A DNA stretch of 50,842 bases, taken from the NCBI GenBank assembly GCA_910584495.1, contig CAJUAR010000011.1, positions 1 to 50,842 on the forward strand, given 5' to 3'. Made by a program: the position numbers and the translations under genes. Positions within the stretch are counted from its first letter, which is position 1. The number at the start of each line of letters is the position of its first letter. The DNA is from an uncultured Muribaculaceae bacterium. GTDB lineage: Bacteria > Bacteroidota > Bacteroidia > Bacteroidales > Muribaculaceae. Below are positions 16,106 to 25,167 of the stretch, in pieces. The notes below the pieces were generated by a model. It saw only the letters and a program-made list of their open reading frames with translations. It made no database searches and was not told the DNA's origin.

Positions 16106-17182
16106 ATGCAGGATTTTTCATTCCTCACCACATGGGTCGACAACTCGCTGCGCTCCTTCATGCCGGGCTGGCTATCCGTCACCGTCGAATGTCTGCTCAT
16201 CGGCGTGGGCCTTCTCTTGGTCTACGCCCTGCTGGCATTATTCTATATCTACTACGAACGCAAGCTCTGCGCCGCTTTCCAGTGCCGTCTCGGTCCTAAC
16301 CGCGTAGGCCCTATGGGTCTTCTGCAGAGCTTCGCCGATATGTTCAAGATGCTCATCAAAGAGATTATCCACCTCAACCATATCGACCGCTTCCTTTTTG
16401 CTCTGGCACCCTATCTGGTGATTATCGCCTCGATGCTTGCCTTTGCAGTGCTCCCCTGGGGCAATGGTCTGCAGGTGATTGATTTCAACATAGGCATTTT
16501 CTTCCTCATCGCCGTGTCGTCGATCGGCGTGCTGGGCATCCTCCTTGCCGGATGGTCGTCGAACAACAAGTTCACTCTCATCGGTTCGCTCCGTTCGGGA
16601 GCGCAGATGGTGAGCTACGAATTGTCCATCGGCCTGTCGGTCATCACAATGGTATGCCTTGCCGGCACCATGAGCGTGAGCGGCATTGTTGCCGAGCAGG
16701 AGAACCTGTGGTTCATCTTCAAAGGTCACATCCCCGCTGTCATAGCATTTGTAATCTATATGATTGCCGGCACAGCCGAAACCAACCGCGGCCCCTTCGA
16801 CCTTCCCGAGGCCGAGAGCGAGCTCACCGCCGGCTATCACACCGAATATTCGGGTATGCACTTCGGCTTCTTCTACCTTGCCGAATATCTGAACCTCTTC
16901 ATCGTTTCGGGCGTGGCTTCGCTGCTCTTCTTCGGCGGCTGGATGCCACTGCACATTCCCGGATGGGATGCCTTCAACCACATCATGGACTATATACCGT
17001 CTGTTGTTTGGTTCCTTGGCAAAGCAATCGCGCTGTCGTTCATCATCATTTGGTTCAAATGGACATTCCCGCGTCTGCGAATCGACCAGCTGTTGTCGCT
17101 GGAATGGAAATATCTCCTCCCCATCAACCTCTTCAACCTTGTGCTGATGGTTCTCATCATCATCGCCGGCTGGCACTTCTAA
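16106..17182 (+). CDS. nuoH: Complex I subunit NuoH
   Basis: A 358-residue membrane subunit with about eight helices. Signatures are YYERKLCAAFQCRLGPNRVGPMG, LLQSFADMFKMLIKE and AETNRGPFDLPEAESEL with the conserved acidic residues of the proton/quinone E-channel. It connects the quinone cavity to the antiporter arm. The next gene 37 bases on is atpD rather than nuoI, which is the unusual point of this operon. Confidence 0.96.
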   Translation: MQDFSFLTTWVDNSLRSFMPGWLSVTVECLLIGVGLLLVYALLALFYIYYERKLCAAFQCRLGPNRVGPMGLLQSFADMFKMLIKEIIHLNHIDRFLFALAPYLVIIASMLAFAVLPWGNGLQVIDFNIGIFFLIAVSSIGVLGILLAGWSSNNKFTLIGSLRSGAQMVSYELSIGLSVITMVCLAGTMSVSGIVAEQENLWFIFKGHIPAVIAFVIYMIAGTAETNRGPFDLPEAESELTAGYHTEYSGMHFGFFYLAEYLNLFIVSGVASLLFFGGWMPLHIPGWDAFNHIMDYIPSVVWFLGKAIALSFIIIWFKWTFPRLRIDQLLSLEWKYLLPINLFNLVLMVLIIIAGWHF

Positions 17183-17219
17183 CACCTAAAAAAACAACCC
17201 TCAATAATCCGCTACTGAT

Positions 17220-18722
17220 ATGAGCGAAAAACCAGGCAAAATAGCCCAAGTCATAGGCCCTGTTGTCGACGTTATCTTCGAAGGTGACGACCTGCAGATT
17301 CCGCCTATCTATACAGCTTTGAAGATTGCGCGCCCCGATGGCGGCGAAACAATCCTCGAAGTTGAGCAGCACATCGGCGAGGACACCGTGCGCTGCGTGG
17401 CAATGGAGAGCACCGACGGCCTTCGCCGCGGCATGACTGTCGAAAACCTCGGCCGTCCCATCGCAGTTCCCACAGGCGAGCAAGTGAAAGGCCGCCTTCT
17501 AAACGTCATTGGCGAAGCCATCGACAAACTCGCACCTCTCGACCGCGAGCATCTGCGACCCATCCATCAGCCTGCGCCTGAGTTTGAAGACCTCACCATA
17601 GGCACCGAAATCCTCTCGACAGGCATCAAGGTCATCGACTTGCTCGAACCTTACAGCAAAGGCGGCAAAATCGGCCTCTTCGGCGGTGCCGGCGTGGGCA
17701 AGACCGTGCTTATCATGGAGCTCATCAACAACATTGCAAAGGGTCACGACGGCTTCTCGGTGTTCACCGGTGTAGGCGAACGCACACGCGAAGGCAACGA
17801 CCTGCTGCGCGAGATGATTGAGAGCGGCGTTATGAAATATGGCGAAAAGTTCCAGGAAGGTATGGAACGCGGCGAGTGGAATCTTGCCGACGTCGACAAA
17901 GATAAACTCAAAGATTCGCAGGCTACCCTGGTGTTCGGCCAGATGAACGAACCGCCGGGTGCTCGTCTGCGTGTGGCCCTGTCGGGCCTTACGGTGGCAG
18001 AGCAGTTCCGCGACGGCGATGCCGGCGGCAAGGACATCCTGCTGTTTATCGACAACATCTTCCGTTTCACCCAGGCTGGTTCGGAAGTGTCGGCCCTTCT
18101 GGGACGTATGCCTTCGGCCGTGGGCTACCAGCCCACACTGGCATCGGAAATGGGTGCCCTTCAGGAACGAATCACCTCCACCAAAAACGGTTCGATCACC
18201 TCGGTTCAGGCCATCTATGTGCCGGCCGACGACCTTACCGACCCGGCTCCGGCTACAACTTTCAACTTCCTCGATGCCACCACTGTGCTCAGCCGTAAAA
18301 TTACCGAGCTTGGTATCTATCCGGCTGTAGACCCTCTGGAATCGACATCGCGTATTCTCGACCCCAACATCATCGGCGAAGAACATTACAACACCGCCCA
18401 GGCTGTGAAGCAGCTTCTGCAGAAATATAACGAGTTGCAGGACATCATTGCCATCCTCGGTGTCGACGAGCTTTCGGACGAAGACAAACTTGTCGTTGCC
18501 CGCGCACGCCGTGCCCAGCGTTTCTTCTCGCAGCCATTCCACGTGGCAGAGCAGTTCACCGGTCTGCCCGGCGTGATGGTGCCCCTGAGCGAGACAATAC
18601 GCGGCTTCAAGATGATTCTCTCCGGCGAGATGGACGAATATCCCGAACAGGCATTTATGAATGTGGGAACCATCGACGAGGCAATCGAGAAAGGCAAACG
18701 CCTGCTGGCAGAAGTGAAATAA
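17220..18722 (+). CDS. atpD: F1Fo ATP synthase subunit beta
   Basis: A 500-residue catalytic F1 subunit. The Walker A motif GGAGVGKT is at 155-162, then GERTREGNDL with the catalytic acid region, Walker B ILLFIDNIFRFTQAGSE, and PSAVGYQPTLASEMG. It is slightly longer than E. coli AtpD through an insertion near 210-235 (EKFQEGMERGEWNLADVDKD), which is common in the phylum. It is the first gene of the atp block inside the nuo operon, 37 bases after nuoH and preceded by an A-rich leader. Confidence 0.98.
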   Translation: MSEKPGKIAQVIGPVVDVIFEGDDLQIPPIYTALKIARPDGGETILEVEQHIGEDTVRCVAMESTDGLRRGMTVENLGRPIAVPTGEQVKGRLLNVIGEAIDKLAPLDREHLRPIHQPAPEFEDLTIGTEILSTGIKVIDLLEPYSKGGKIGLFGGAGVGKTVLIMELINNIAKGHDGFSVFTGVGERTREGNDLLREMIESGVMKYGEKFQEGMERGEWNLADVDKDKLKDSQATLVFGQMNEPPGARLRVALSGLTVAEQFRDGDAGGKDILLFIDNIFRFTQAGSEVSALLGRMPSAVGYQPTLASEMGALQERITSTKNGSITSVQAIYVPADDLTDPAPATTFNFLDATTVLSRKITELGIYPAVDPLESTSRILDPNIIGEEHYNTAQAVKQLLQKYNELQDIIAILGVDELSDEDKLVVARARRAQRFFSQPFHVAEQFTGLPGVMVPLSETIRGFKMILSGEMDEYPEQAFMNVGTIDEAIEKGKRLLAEVK

Positions 18723-18743
18723 CACCATAACAATTCAACGACA

Positions 18744-18980
18744 ATGACCCTAAACATTATATCGGCCGATAACGTGCTCTACCGCGGCACGGTGAGCATG
18801 GTCACCCTACCGGGTTCGATGGGCGAGTTCACCGTCCTTCAGAACCATGCCTCGCTGCTTGCCACGCTCACGAGCGGTAGCATCCGCTACACCGACGAGA
18901 CAGGCGTGCAGTCGGCAACCGAGATTACGGGTGGTATTGTCGATGTGGATTCCAACATTGTATCGGTATGCGTATATTAA
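18744..18980 (+). CDS. atpC: F1Fo ATP synthase subunit epsilon, short form
   Basis: A 78-residue protein with only the N-terminal beta-sandwich of epsilon (LPGSMGEFTVLQNHASLLATL is the family core). E. coli epsilon has 139 residues; the missing part is the C-terminal helical hairpin that inhibits ATP hydrolysis. Such short epsilons are usual in Bacteroidetes. It keeps the contact with the gamma and c-ring foot. It is 21 bases after atpD, and its 3' end overlaps the longest reading of atpB by 13 bases. Confidence 0.9.
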   Translation: MTLNIISADNVLYRGTVSMVTLPGSMGEFTVLQNHASLLATLTSGSIRYTDETGVQSATEITGGIVDVDSNIVSVCVY

Positions 18981-20101
18981 ACTTCACACGAGCAATACAG
19001 ATGGTCAAAGCCTTGTGCTTTGTCATCATAGCTTCGGTCGCCATGCCCGCCATGGCTGCCGCCGACGAAGATGCCGATACAGAAAAGGCAATCAATCCCA
19101 AAGAAATAATCTTTGAGCATCTGCTCGACGGATATGGTTGGGAAGTGCCCTTCAATCACCACAAGCGCATTCCGCTACCGGTGATTGTATGGGCCGGCGA
19201 CGGTCTTCACTGCTTCTCCTCGGCCCGTCTCGAACACGGCGCAAGCTACGACGACAACGGACACACTTTTGTCATTGCCGGCGCGGGGAGCAAGTACAAA
19301 GGCAAGGTCGTAGAAATTGTCAACGGTCAGGAAGTCTGTCCCATCGACATCTCCATCACCAAGAACGTGTGCGCTCTCTTCATCACCATCTTCCTTGTGG
19401 GCGGTCTGATGATATGGCTTGCACGCTATCTGAAGCATCATCCCAACAAAGCCCCCCGCAAGGGTCTCGGGGCAATTGAAGCCTGCGTCACCTTTGTCTA
19501 CGACGGCGTGGTGAAACCTATCCTCGGAAAATCGGCATCGAAGTTCGCACCATATCTTATGACGGTGTTCTTCTTCATCCTCACCATGAACCTTCTGGGC
19601 CTCGTGGTGATATTCCCCGGCGGTGCCAACCTGACGGGCAATATAGCAGTGACACTCGTTCTTTCCATCTGCACCTTTGTTGCCACCAACCTTTTTGCCA
19701 AGAAGCACTACTGGAAAGAAATTTTCTGGCCCGATGTTCCCATCTGGCTCAAATGCCCCATTCCAATCATGCAGGTGATTGAAGTCTTCGGCATGTTCAC
19801 CAAGCCGGCAGCTCTCACCGTCCGTCTCTTCGCCAACATGATGGGCGGCCACATGATTGTGATCACACTCACCCTCCTCATCTTCATCTTTTCGGCCATC
19901 AGCCCCGTTGCCGGAGGCGGTGCAACAGTGATTTCGCTCATATTCTCCATCTTCATGCTTTTGATTGATGTGCTTGTGAGCTTCATCCAGGCCTATGTGT
20001 TTACGATGCTCTCCACCATCTTCATAGGCATAGCCCAGGAGCACCACGACGAAGAGCAGCACGAAAGCGTAGGCAAAAAGATAGAGGATGCGTTGGTATA
20101 A
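18968..20101 (+). CDS. atpB: F1Fo ATP synthase subunit a with signal peptide and long N-terminal domain
   Basis: A 377-residue subunit a, about 100 residues longer than E. coli AtpB. The N-terminus is a signal-peptide-like segment (VKALCFVIIASVAMPAMA) and a periplasmic stretch to about residue 130. The channel domain follows, with the essential Arg286 in ALTVRLFANMMGGHM and the last helix IQAYVFTMLSTIFIG. It forms the proton half-channels against the c-ring. The ATG at 18968 overlaps atpC by 13 bases; ATG at 19001 (Met12) also gives a good signal peptide without overlap and may be the real start. Confidence 0.93.
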   Translation: MRILNFTRAIQMVKALCFVIIASVAMPAMAAADEDADTEKAINPKEIIFEHLLDGYGWEVPFNHHKRIPLPVIVWAGDGLHCFSSARLEHGASYDDNGHTFVIAGAGSKYKGKVVEIVNGQEVCPIDISITKNVCALFITIFLVGGLMIWLARYLKHHPNKAPRKGLGAIEACVTFVYDGVVKPILGKSASKFAPYLMTVFFFILTMNLLGLVVIFPGGANLTGNIAVTLVLSICTFVATNLFAKKHYWKEIFWPDVPIWLKCPIPIMQVIEVFGMFTKPAALTVRLFANMMGGHMIVITLTLLIFIFSAISPVAGGGATVISLIFSIFMLLIDVLVSFIQAYVFTMLSTIFIGIAQEHHDEEQHESVGKKIEDALV

Positions 20102-20118
20102 ACCAACCTTAGTCTAAT

Positions 20119-20151
20119 AAATAAAAAAACAACCATAAACAACAAACTACT
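20119..20151 (+). promoter_or_regulatory. A-rich translation-enhancing leader of atpE
   Basis: The 33 bases before the atpE start are almost free of G, rich in A, and have no Shine-Dalgarno match. In Bacteroidetes such unstructured A-rich leaders drive high translation, which suits the c subunit, needed in many copies per complex. The enhancing role is inferred. Confidence 0.4.
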
Positions 20152-20394
20152 ATGTTAGGACTTTTAGCAGAAATTGCTCCCGTATTGGGACTCGGCGCCA
20201 GCATTGGCGCAGCCATCGCAGCCATCGGCGCAGGTATTGGCATCGGTAAAATCGGCGCTTCGGCCATGGAAGCCATCGCCCGTCAGCCCGAAGCAGCCGG
20301 CGACATCCGCAGTAACATGATTGTGATTGCCGCCCTTGTCGAAGGTGTGGCCCTCTTCGCCGTTATCGTCTGCGCTCTCTGCCTGTTCCTCTAA
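20152..20394 (+). CDS. atpE: F1Fo ATP synthase subunit c
   Basis: An 80-residue hairpin of two helices joined by the polar loop ARQPEA (42-48). The ion-binding carboxylate is Glu64 in AALVEGVALF. The residues that define sodium-binding rings (Gln in helix 1, Ser-Thr after the Glu) are absent: helix 1 is GAGIGIG and Glu64 is followed by Gly-Val. This points to proton coupling. The c-ring stoichiometry cannot be told. Confidence 0.96.
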   Translation: MLGLLAEIAPVLGLGASIGAAIAAIGAGIGIGKIGASAMEAIARQPEAAGDIRSNMIVIAALVEGVALFAVIVCALCLFL

Positions 20395-20414
20395 TCACCC
20401 TATAGCAGACCTAA

Positions 20415-20912
20415 ATGGAACTATTCACTCCCGACTTCGGCTTGATATTCTGGATGTTCGTGGCATTCGGCATTCTCTTCATCGTTCTGTGGAGATTTGC
20501 CTGGCCAATGATTCTGAAGAGTGTCGACAGCCGTGCCGAACTCATCGACAAAGGGGTGGAATATGCCCAGGCCGCTAAAGCCCAGCTCGACAATGCCCGT
20601 CAGGAAGCCGAGGACTATCTCAACGATGCCCGACGCCAACAGGCGGACATACTGCGAGAAGCCGACAAGATGAAAACACAAATCATCGAAGAGGCACGCT
20701 CTGCAGCACAAGTCGAAGCTCAAAAGGTGATGGAAAGCGCCAAGCTCCAAATTCAACAACAGCAGAAAGAGGCTCAACAGCAATTCCGCAACCAGGTCAG
20801 CGAGTTTGCAATTCAGATTGCAGGCAAAATTGTCCACAACCAGATGAAGGACGATGAAGCCCAGAACAAACTCGTCGACAGCCTCCTCGATGATATAGAA
20901 TCTAAGAACTAA
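20415..20912 (+). CDS. atpF: F1Fo ATP synthase subunit b
   Basis: A 165-residue peripheral stalk subunit: one N-terminal membrane helix (about 8-28, LIFWMFVAFGILFIVLW), then a long charged helix rich in Gln, Glu and Ala (30-150) that dimerises and binds delta. Length and architecture are standard. It lies 20 bases after atpE and 8 before atpH. Confidence 0.94.
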   Translation: MELFTPDFGLIFWMFVAFGILFIVLWRFAWPMILKSVDSRAELIDKGVEYAQAAKAQLDNARQEAEDYLNDARRQQADILREADKMKTQIIEEARSAAQVEAQKVMESAKLQIQQQQKEAQQQFRNQVSEFAIQIAGKIVHNQMKDDEAQNKLVDSLLDDIESKN

Positions 20913-20920
20913 TCGACGCT

Positions 20921-21472
20921 ATGGACCAGGGCCTTATTCCACGACGCTATGCCAAGGCACTCTATGAGGTGGGCTATGAACGCAACGACATCGACGCGCT
21001 CTATGCCGCCATGGGGCGTCTGGCAAATGCTTTTGCCGACACTCCCGGGCTTGCCGGCACGGTGGCCAACCCCTTTGTCGCCAAAGGCGACAAAGCACGG
21101 CTGCTCACCACTGCCGCCTACGGGGCCGACAGCCCAGATATCGACCCTGTCTTCAACGATTTCATAAAACTCCTCGAGAGAAACGAGCGTCTCGACCTTG
21201 CTCGCGACATTGCACTTGCTTTCATCGCCCTATATCGCGAGAAGCACTCCATCTACCGTGTGGACATTGTAAGCGCTGCCAAGTTGGCCGACAATGAGCG
21301 CAGCCGCCTCGAGAGTATCATTGAGAATCATATTGGCAAAGGGAAGTTCGAATACGACTATCGTGTCGACCCGTCGCTAATCGGCGGTTTTACAGTGACT
21401 GTCAACTCCGAACGACTCGACGCCTCGGTGAGAACGCAGCTCAAAAACCTGAGGCTGAAACTCATCGATTAA
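20921..21472 (+). CDS. atpH: F1Fo ATP synthase subunit delta
   Basis: A 183-residue OSCP/delta subunit linking the stalk to the top of F1. The N-terminal helical domain starts IPRRYAKALYEVGYE; the C-terminal domain carries the family end motif DPSLIGGFTVTVNSERLDAS. It is 8 bases after atpF. No anomalies were seen. Confidence 0.94.
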   Translation: MDQGLIPRRYAKALYEVGYERNDIDALYAAMGRLANAFADTPGLAGTVANPFVAKGDKARLLTTAAYGADSPDIDPVFNDFIKLLERNERLDLARDIALAFIALYREKHSIYRVDIVSAAKLADNERSRLESIIENHIGKGKFEYDYRVDPSLIGGFTVTVNSERLDASVRTQLKNLRLKLID

Positions 21473-21518
21473 GACTATCTCCGTCTACCTATTCAAAAAC
21501 AACAAGCAATCCCCGCAA

Positions 21519-23093
21519 ATGATAAATCCAAGCGAGATTTCCCAAGTTCTTAAGCAACAACTCGAAAACATCAATTCGAAGGTGACTTTCGAGGAAGTGG
21601 GTACCGTCCTCAACGTGGGCGACGGCGTGGCCCACGTCTACGGCCTCGACAATGTCGGTGCCAATGAGCTTGTGGAATTCGAAAACGGTGTCAAGGGCGT
21701 GGCTATGAACCTCGAAGAGAGCAATGTGGGTGTCATTCTGCTGAATGACATCGACAAAGTGACCGAGAACATGAACGTCCGTCGCACAGGCCAGATTGCC
21801 TCAATTCCCGTTGGCGAAGGTTTGCTCGGCCGTGTGATCAACATCCTTGGCGAGCCCATCGACGGCCGCGGTCCCATTGCCGGCGACCTAATCCGCCTGC
21901 CCCTGGAGCGCAAAGCCCCCGGCGTGATCTATCGCCAGCCCGTTAAGCAGCCCCTGCAGACCGGTCTCAAGGCTATCGATGCAATGGTGCCAATCGGACG
22001 CGGCCAGCGCGAGCTAATCATCGGCGACCGTCAGATTGGCAAGACTGCCATTGCAATCGACACCATCATCAACCAGCGCAAGAACTTTGAGGAAGGCAAA
22101 CCCGTATACTGTATCTATGTAGCCATCGGCCAGAAGGCATCGTCGATAGCAGCCCTTGTAGAGACTCTACGCCAGCACGGTGCTCTCGACTACACTGTTG
22201 TCGTTGCAGCAACGGCTTCGGAATCGGCTGCCATGCGCTACTTCGCTCCCTTTGCCGGTGTGGCAATCGGCGAATTTTTCCGCGATACCGGCCGTGACGC
22301 GCTCATCGTTTACGATGACCTCTCGAAACAGGCCGTGGCCTACCGCGAAGTGTCGCTTATCCTCAAACGCCCCTCGGGCCGCGAGGCATATCCGGGCGAT
22401 ATATTCTATCTCCACTCCCGTCTGCTCGAACGTGCCGCAAAGATTATCGATAATCAGGAAGTGGCTTCGCAGATGAACGACCTTCCCGAGGCTCTCAAAC
22501 CAATTATGAAAGCCGGTGGTTCGCTCACCGCACTGCCTATCATCGAAACACAGGCCGGCGACGTTTCGGCTTATATCCCCACGAACGTGATTTCGATCAC
22601 CGACGGTCAGATATTCCTCGAAACAGCCCTTTTCAACCGTGGTATACGTCCGGCTATCAACGTGGGCATCTCGGTGTCGCGTGTAGGTGGTTCGGCCCAG
22701 GTAAAGGCCATGAAGAAAGTGGCCGGCACTTTGAAAATCGACCAGGCACAGTTCCGCGAACTCGAGGCCTTCACCAAGTTTGGCGGTGATATGGATGCCG
22801 TAACTGCCCGTGTCATCGACAAAGGTCAGAAGAACGAACGTCTGCTTATCCAGCCGCAGTATCACCCCATGGCCGTAGAAGACGAAATTGCAGTGATTTT
22901 CTGCGGTGTCCATGGCTTGCTCGAAACAGTGCCTCTGGATAAAGTGGCCGATTTCGAAAAGCAATTCCTGCAGCTGATGCACGCCAAGAACGCCGAGGCC
23001 ATGGCTCAGCTCGCAAAGGGCTCCATGACCGACGAGGTGGCCGACAAGCTGTCGGCCGCAGCTACAGAAGTGGCCGCTCGTTTCAAAGCTTAA
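21519..23093 (+). CDS. atpA: F1Fo ATP synthase subunit alpha
   Basis: A 524-residue non-catalytic nucleotide-binding subunit. Walker A GDRQIGKT is at 169-176; YDDLSKQAVAYREVSLILKRPSGREAYPGD and the arginine-finger segment VGISVSRVGGSAQ are intact. The 46-base gap upstream contains an A-rich run (TTCAAAAACAACAAGCAA). Length is a little above the 513 of E. coli. Confidence 0.98.
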   Translation: MINPSEISQVLKQQLENINSKVTFEEVGTVLNVGDGVAHVYGLDNVGANELVEFENGVKGVAMNLEESNVGVILLNDIDKVTENMNVRRTGQIASIPVGEGLLGRVINILGEPIDGRGPIAGDLIRLPLERKAPGVIYRQPVKQPLQTGLKAIDAMVPIGRGQRELIIGDRQIGKTAIAIDTIINQRKNFEEGKPVYCIYVAIGQKASSIAALVETLRQHGALDYTVVVAATASESAAMRYFAPFAGVAIGEFFRDTGRDALIVYDDLSKQAVAYREVSLILKRPSGREAYPGDIFYLHSRLLERAAKIIDNQEVASQMNDLPEALKPIMKAGGSLTALPIIETQAGDVSAYIPTNVISITDGQIFLETALFNRGIRPAINVGISVSRVGGSAQVKAMKKVAGTLKIDQAQFRELEAFTKFGGDMDAVTARVIDKGQKNERLLIQPQYHPMAVEDEIAVIFCGVHGLLETVPLDKVADFEKQFLQLMHAKNAEAMAQLAKGSMTDEVADKLSAAATEVAARFKA

Positions 23094-23137
23094 ACATTTT
23101 AAACAGACTATTCAAGAGCTAAAAATAAAAACCAGCA

Positions 23138-24028
23138 ATGGCAACCCTTCGCGAACTTAAAAGCCGTATAGGCTCTGTGGCATCGTCCGAAAAAATTACC
23201 GGGGCGATGAAAATGATTTCTTCTGCCAAGATGCACAAGGCTGAAGGCGTGCTCAAACGCCTGATGCCTTTCCGTGAGTGTGTCCAGACCATTATTGGCA
23301 ACCTTCTTAGCTCTGATGCTCCCGTAAGCTCACCTCTGACAGCCACACGTCCCGAAGTGCGGCGTGTGGCTGTCGTTGTGCTGGGCAGCGACGACGGCCT
23401 CTGTGGCGCTTACAACGTCAACATCTTCAAAAACACCCTCGAAACCCTTGCTCAGCTACGCAGCGACTACGGCGAAGGCGTGAAGATCGATCTCTATCCC
23501 GTGGGCAAGAAGATGGCTCGTGCCATGCAAAAAATCACTCTTTCCGACCCAAATCTCAAGCTTGAAGCTTCGGTCGATATCGATTCTAAGTCGGAAGGCG
23601 ATGCTGTGAAAACTTTTGCATCCGGTTTCGAAAAAGAATTTCTCTCAGGTTCCTACGACCGTGTGATGCTCCAGTACATGCACTACTATTCGGCCGGACG
23701 CCAGCGTTTCCTTTCGCGTCAGTACCTGCCTATAAGCCCTGACGAATTGTCTGCCAACAGCAAGTCGACGGGGCGTCCCTACCTTTTCGAGCCCGATGCT
23801 TCGACCATCTTCAACACTGTGTTGCCAATGTATCTGCTGTCGCAGATGCAGGAAGCTTTTGCACAGAACCGTGCTTCGGAGCAAGCAGCCCGCGTCATGG
23901 CAATGCAAAGTGCCAACGACAACGCTCAGAAACTTCTTGAGCAACTTCAACTCGACTATAACAAACTTCGTCAGCAAAGTATCACCACCGAACTGCTCGA
24001 CATTGTCGGCGGTCAGAAACGCGACTGA
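23138..24028 (+). CDS. atpG: F1Fo ATP synthase subunit gamma
   Basis: A 296-residue central-shaft subunit with the terminal coiled-coil helices (LRELKSRIGSVASSEKITGAMKMIS at the start; RQQSITTELLDIVGG at the end) and the globular core LGSDDGLCGAYNVN. It closes the atp block; nuoI resumes 45 bases later with no terminator or promoter box in between. Confidence 0.96.
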   Translation: MATLRELKSRIGSVASSEKITGAMKMISSAKMHKAEGVLKRLMPFRECVQTIIGNLLSSDAPVSSPLTATRPEVRRVAVVVLGSDDGLCGAYNVNIFKNTLETLAQLRSDYGEGVKIDLYPVGKKMARAMQKITLSDPNLKLEASVDIDSKSEGDAVKTFASGFEKEFLSGSYDRVMLQYMHYYSAGRQRFLSRQYLPISPDELSANSKSTGRPYLFEPDASTIFNTVLPMYLLSQMQEAFAQNRASEQAARVMAMQSANDNAQKLLEQLQLDYNKLRQQSITTELLDIVGGQKRD

Positions 24029-24073
24029 CACAGTATTAATATATAACAAGCTAAACAATAGACACCTTTTCCA

Positions 24074-24628
24074 ATGGGTAGTGTAGCAGAATACTTCAAA
24101 TCTCTGGGTTCCGGTGTGGCAAGCCTTCTAAAGGGCATGAAAGTCACCGGCAAAGAATTCGTAACCCCGAAAATTACCGAGTGTTATCCCGAAAACCGCT
24201 CTGAGCATAAATGGCCGGAACGTTTTCGCGCTCAGCTGCTTTTCAAGTACGATGAGCAGGGCCGTCACAAATGCATTGCTTGCGGAATGTGCGAGCGTAA
24301 TTGCCCCAATGGTACAATCACCATCGAAACCAAGATGGTGACCACTCCCGACGGCAAGAAGAAGAAAAAACTCGACAAATATTTCTATGATCTTGGCAGC
24401 TGCACATTCTGCCAACTGTGCGTCACCAACTGCCCGACAGGGGCCATTGAGTTCAACAACGATTTTGAACAGGCAGTGTTTACCCGTTCCAAGCTGGTGA
24501 AGCAGCTCAACTACCTCCCCGAGCCCGAAGAGGAAGCCCCCGCAGCCGCTCCGGCAGCAGCACCCAAGGCCGCTCCCGCAGCCGAGGCTCCAAAAGCTGC
24601 CCCCGCCGCCGACAACACCGATAAATAA
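24074..24628 (+). CDS. nuoI: Complex I subunit NuoI with Ala/Pro tail
   Basis: A 184-residue ferredoxin-like subunit with two [4Fe-4S] sites: Cys67, 70, 73 and 77 (CIACGMCERNCP), and Cys110, 113, 116 and 120 (CTFCQLCVTNCP), the N6a/N6b clusters. After residue 150 the chain is a low-complexity tail of Ala, Pro, Lys and Glu, about 35 residues, ending DNTDK. The core is complete. With NuoG and NuoEF absent, this is the most distal cluster carrier in the operon and therefore a likely docking point for the electron donor (inference). Confidence 0.95.
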   Translation: MGSVAEYFKSLGSGVASLLKGMKVTGKEFVTPKITECYPENRSEHKWPERFRAQLLFKYDEQGRHKCIACGMCERNCPNGTITIETKMVTTPDGKKKKKLDKYFYDLGSCTFCQLCVTNCPTGAIEFNNDFEQAVFTRSKLVKQLNYLPEPEEEAPAAAPAAAPKAAPAAEAPKAAPAADNTDK

Positions 24629-24644
24629 TAAGAACTAATAATAT

Positions 24645-25160
24645 ATGGAATCAGTAGGAAGCATAATTTTGTATTTCATCGTCGCATTGTCGATGATTGT
24701 CTTCTCTGTGATGGCCGTTACGACACGAAAAATACTTCGTGCCGCCACCTACCTGCTGTTTACCCTTTTTGCCGCCGCCGTGGTCTACTTCATGCTCGAC
24801 TACGAATTTCTCGGCGCTGTGCAGATTGCGGTATATGCCGGTGGCATTGTGGTGCTATTTGTATTTGCCATCCTCCTCACATCCAAGCCCGGTGACAACA
24901 CCGAGCGGCTCACTTCCAAATCGCGACTTCTCGGTGCCGTTGGCGCCGTGGCCATGCTCCTTGTTTCGGGCTGGGCTTTGTTGTGCCGCACTTCGATGGT
25001 TTTCGCTCCCAAGCCTGCCATGGAGAACCCCGACATGCAGCTCATAGGCCAAACCTTGCTGGGCACCGGCGAAGGCGAATATCTCCTGCCTTTCGAAGCT
25101 GTGAGTGTGCTGCTTTTGGCATGTATAATCGGCGGCGTTGTTGTTGCCCGTAAACGTTGA
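24645..25160 (+). CDS. nuoJ: Complex I subunit NuoJ
   Basis: A 171-residue membrane subunit with five helices. The third helix carries VQIAVYAGGIVVLFVFAILL, the NuoJ signature with the pi-bulge region next to the E-channel. It follows nuoI by 16 bases and precedes nuoK by 7. Confidence 0.95.
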   Translation: MESVGSIILYFIVALSMIVFSVMAVTTRKILRAATYLLFTLFAAAVVYFMLDYEFLGAVQIAVYAGGIVVLFVFAILLTSKPGDNTERLTSKSRLLGAVGAVAMLLVSGWALLCRTSMVFAPKPAMENPDMQLIGQTLLGTGEGEYLLPFEAVSVLLLACIIGGVVVARKR

Positions 25161-25167
25161 CACCACT

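Noticed and set aside
18981..19000. A separate small gene such as atpI between atpC and atpB
   Set aside because: The interval is too short, and the atpB frame already covers it from 18968.
20152..20394. Sodium-translocating c subunit
   Set aside because: The Gln in helix 1 and Ser-Thr after the carboxylate that mark sodium rings are missing.
24029..24073. Internal promoter before nuoI
   Set aside because: The gap has no TAnnTTTG match; it is simply A/T-rich like other intergenic leaders of the operon.
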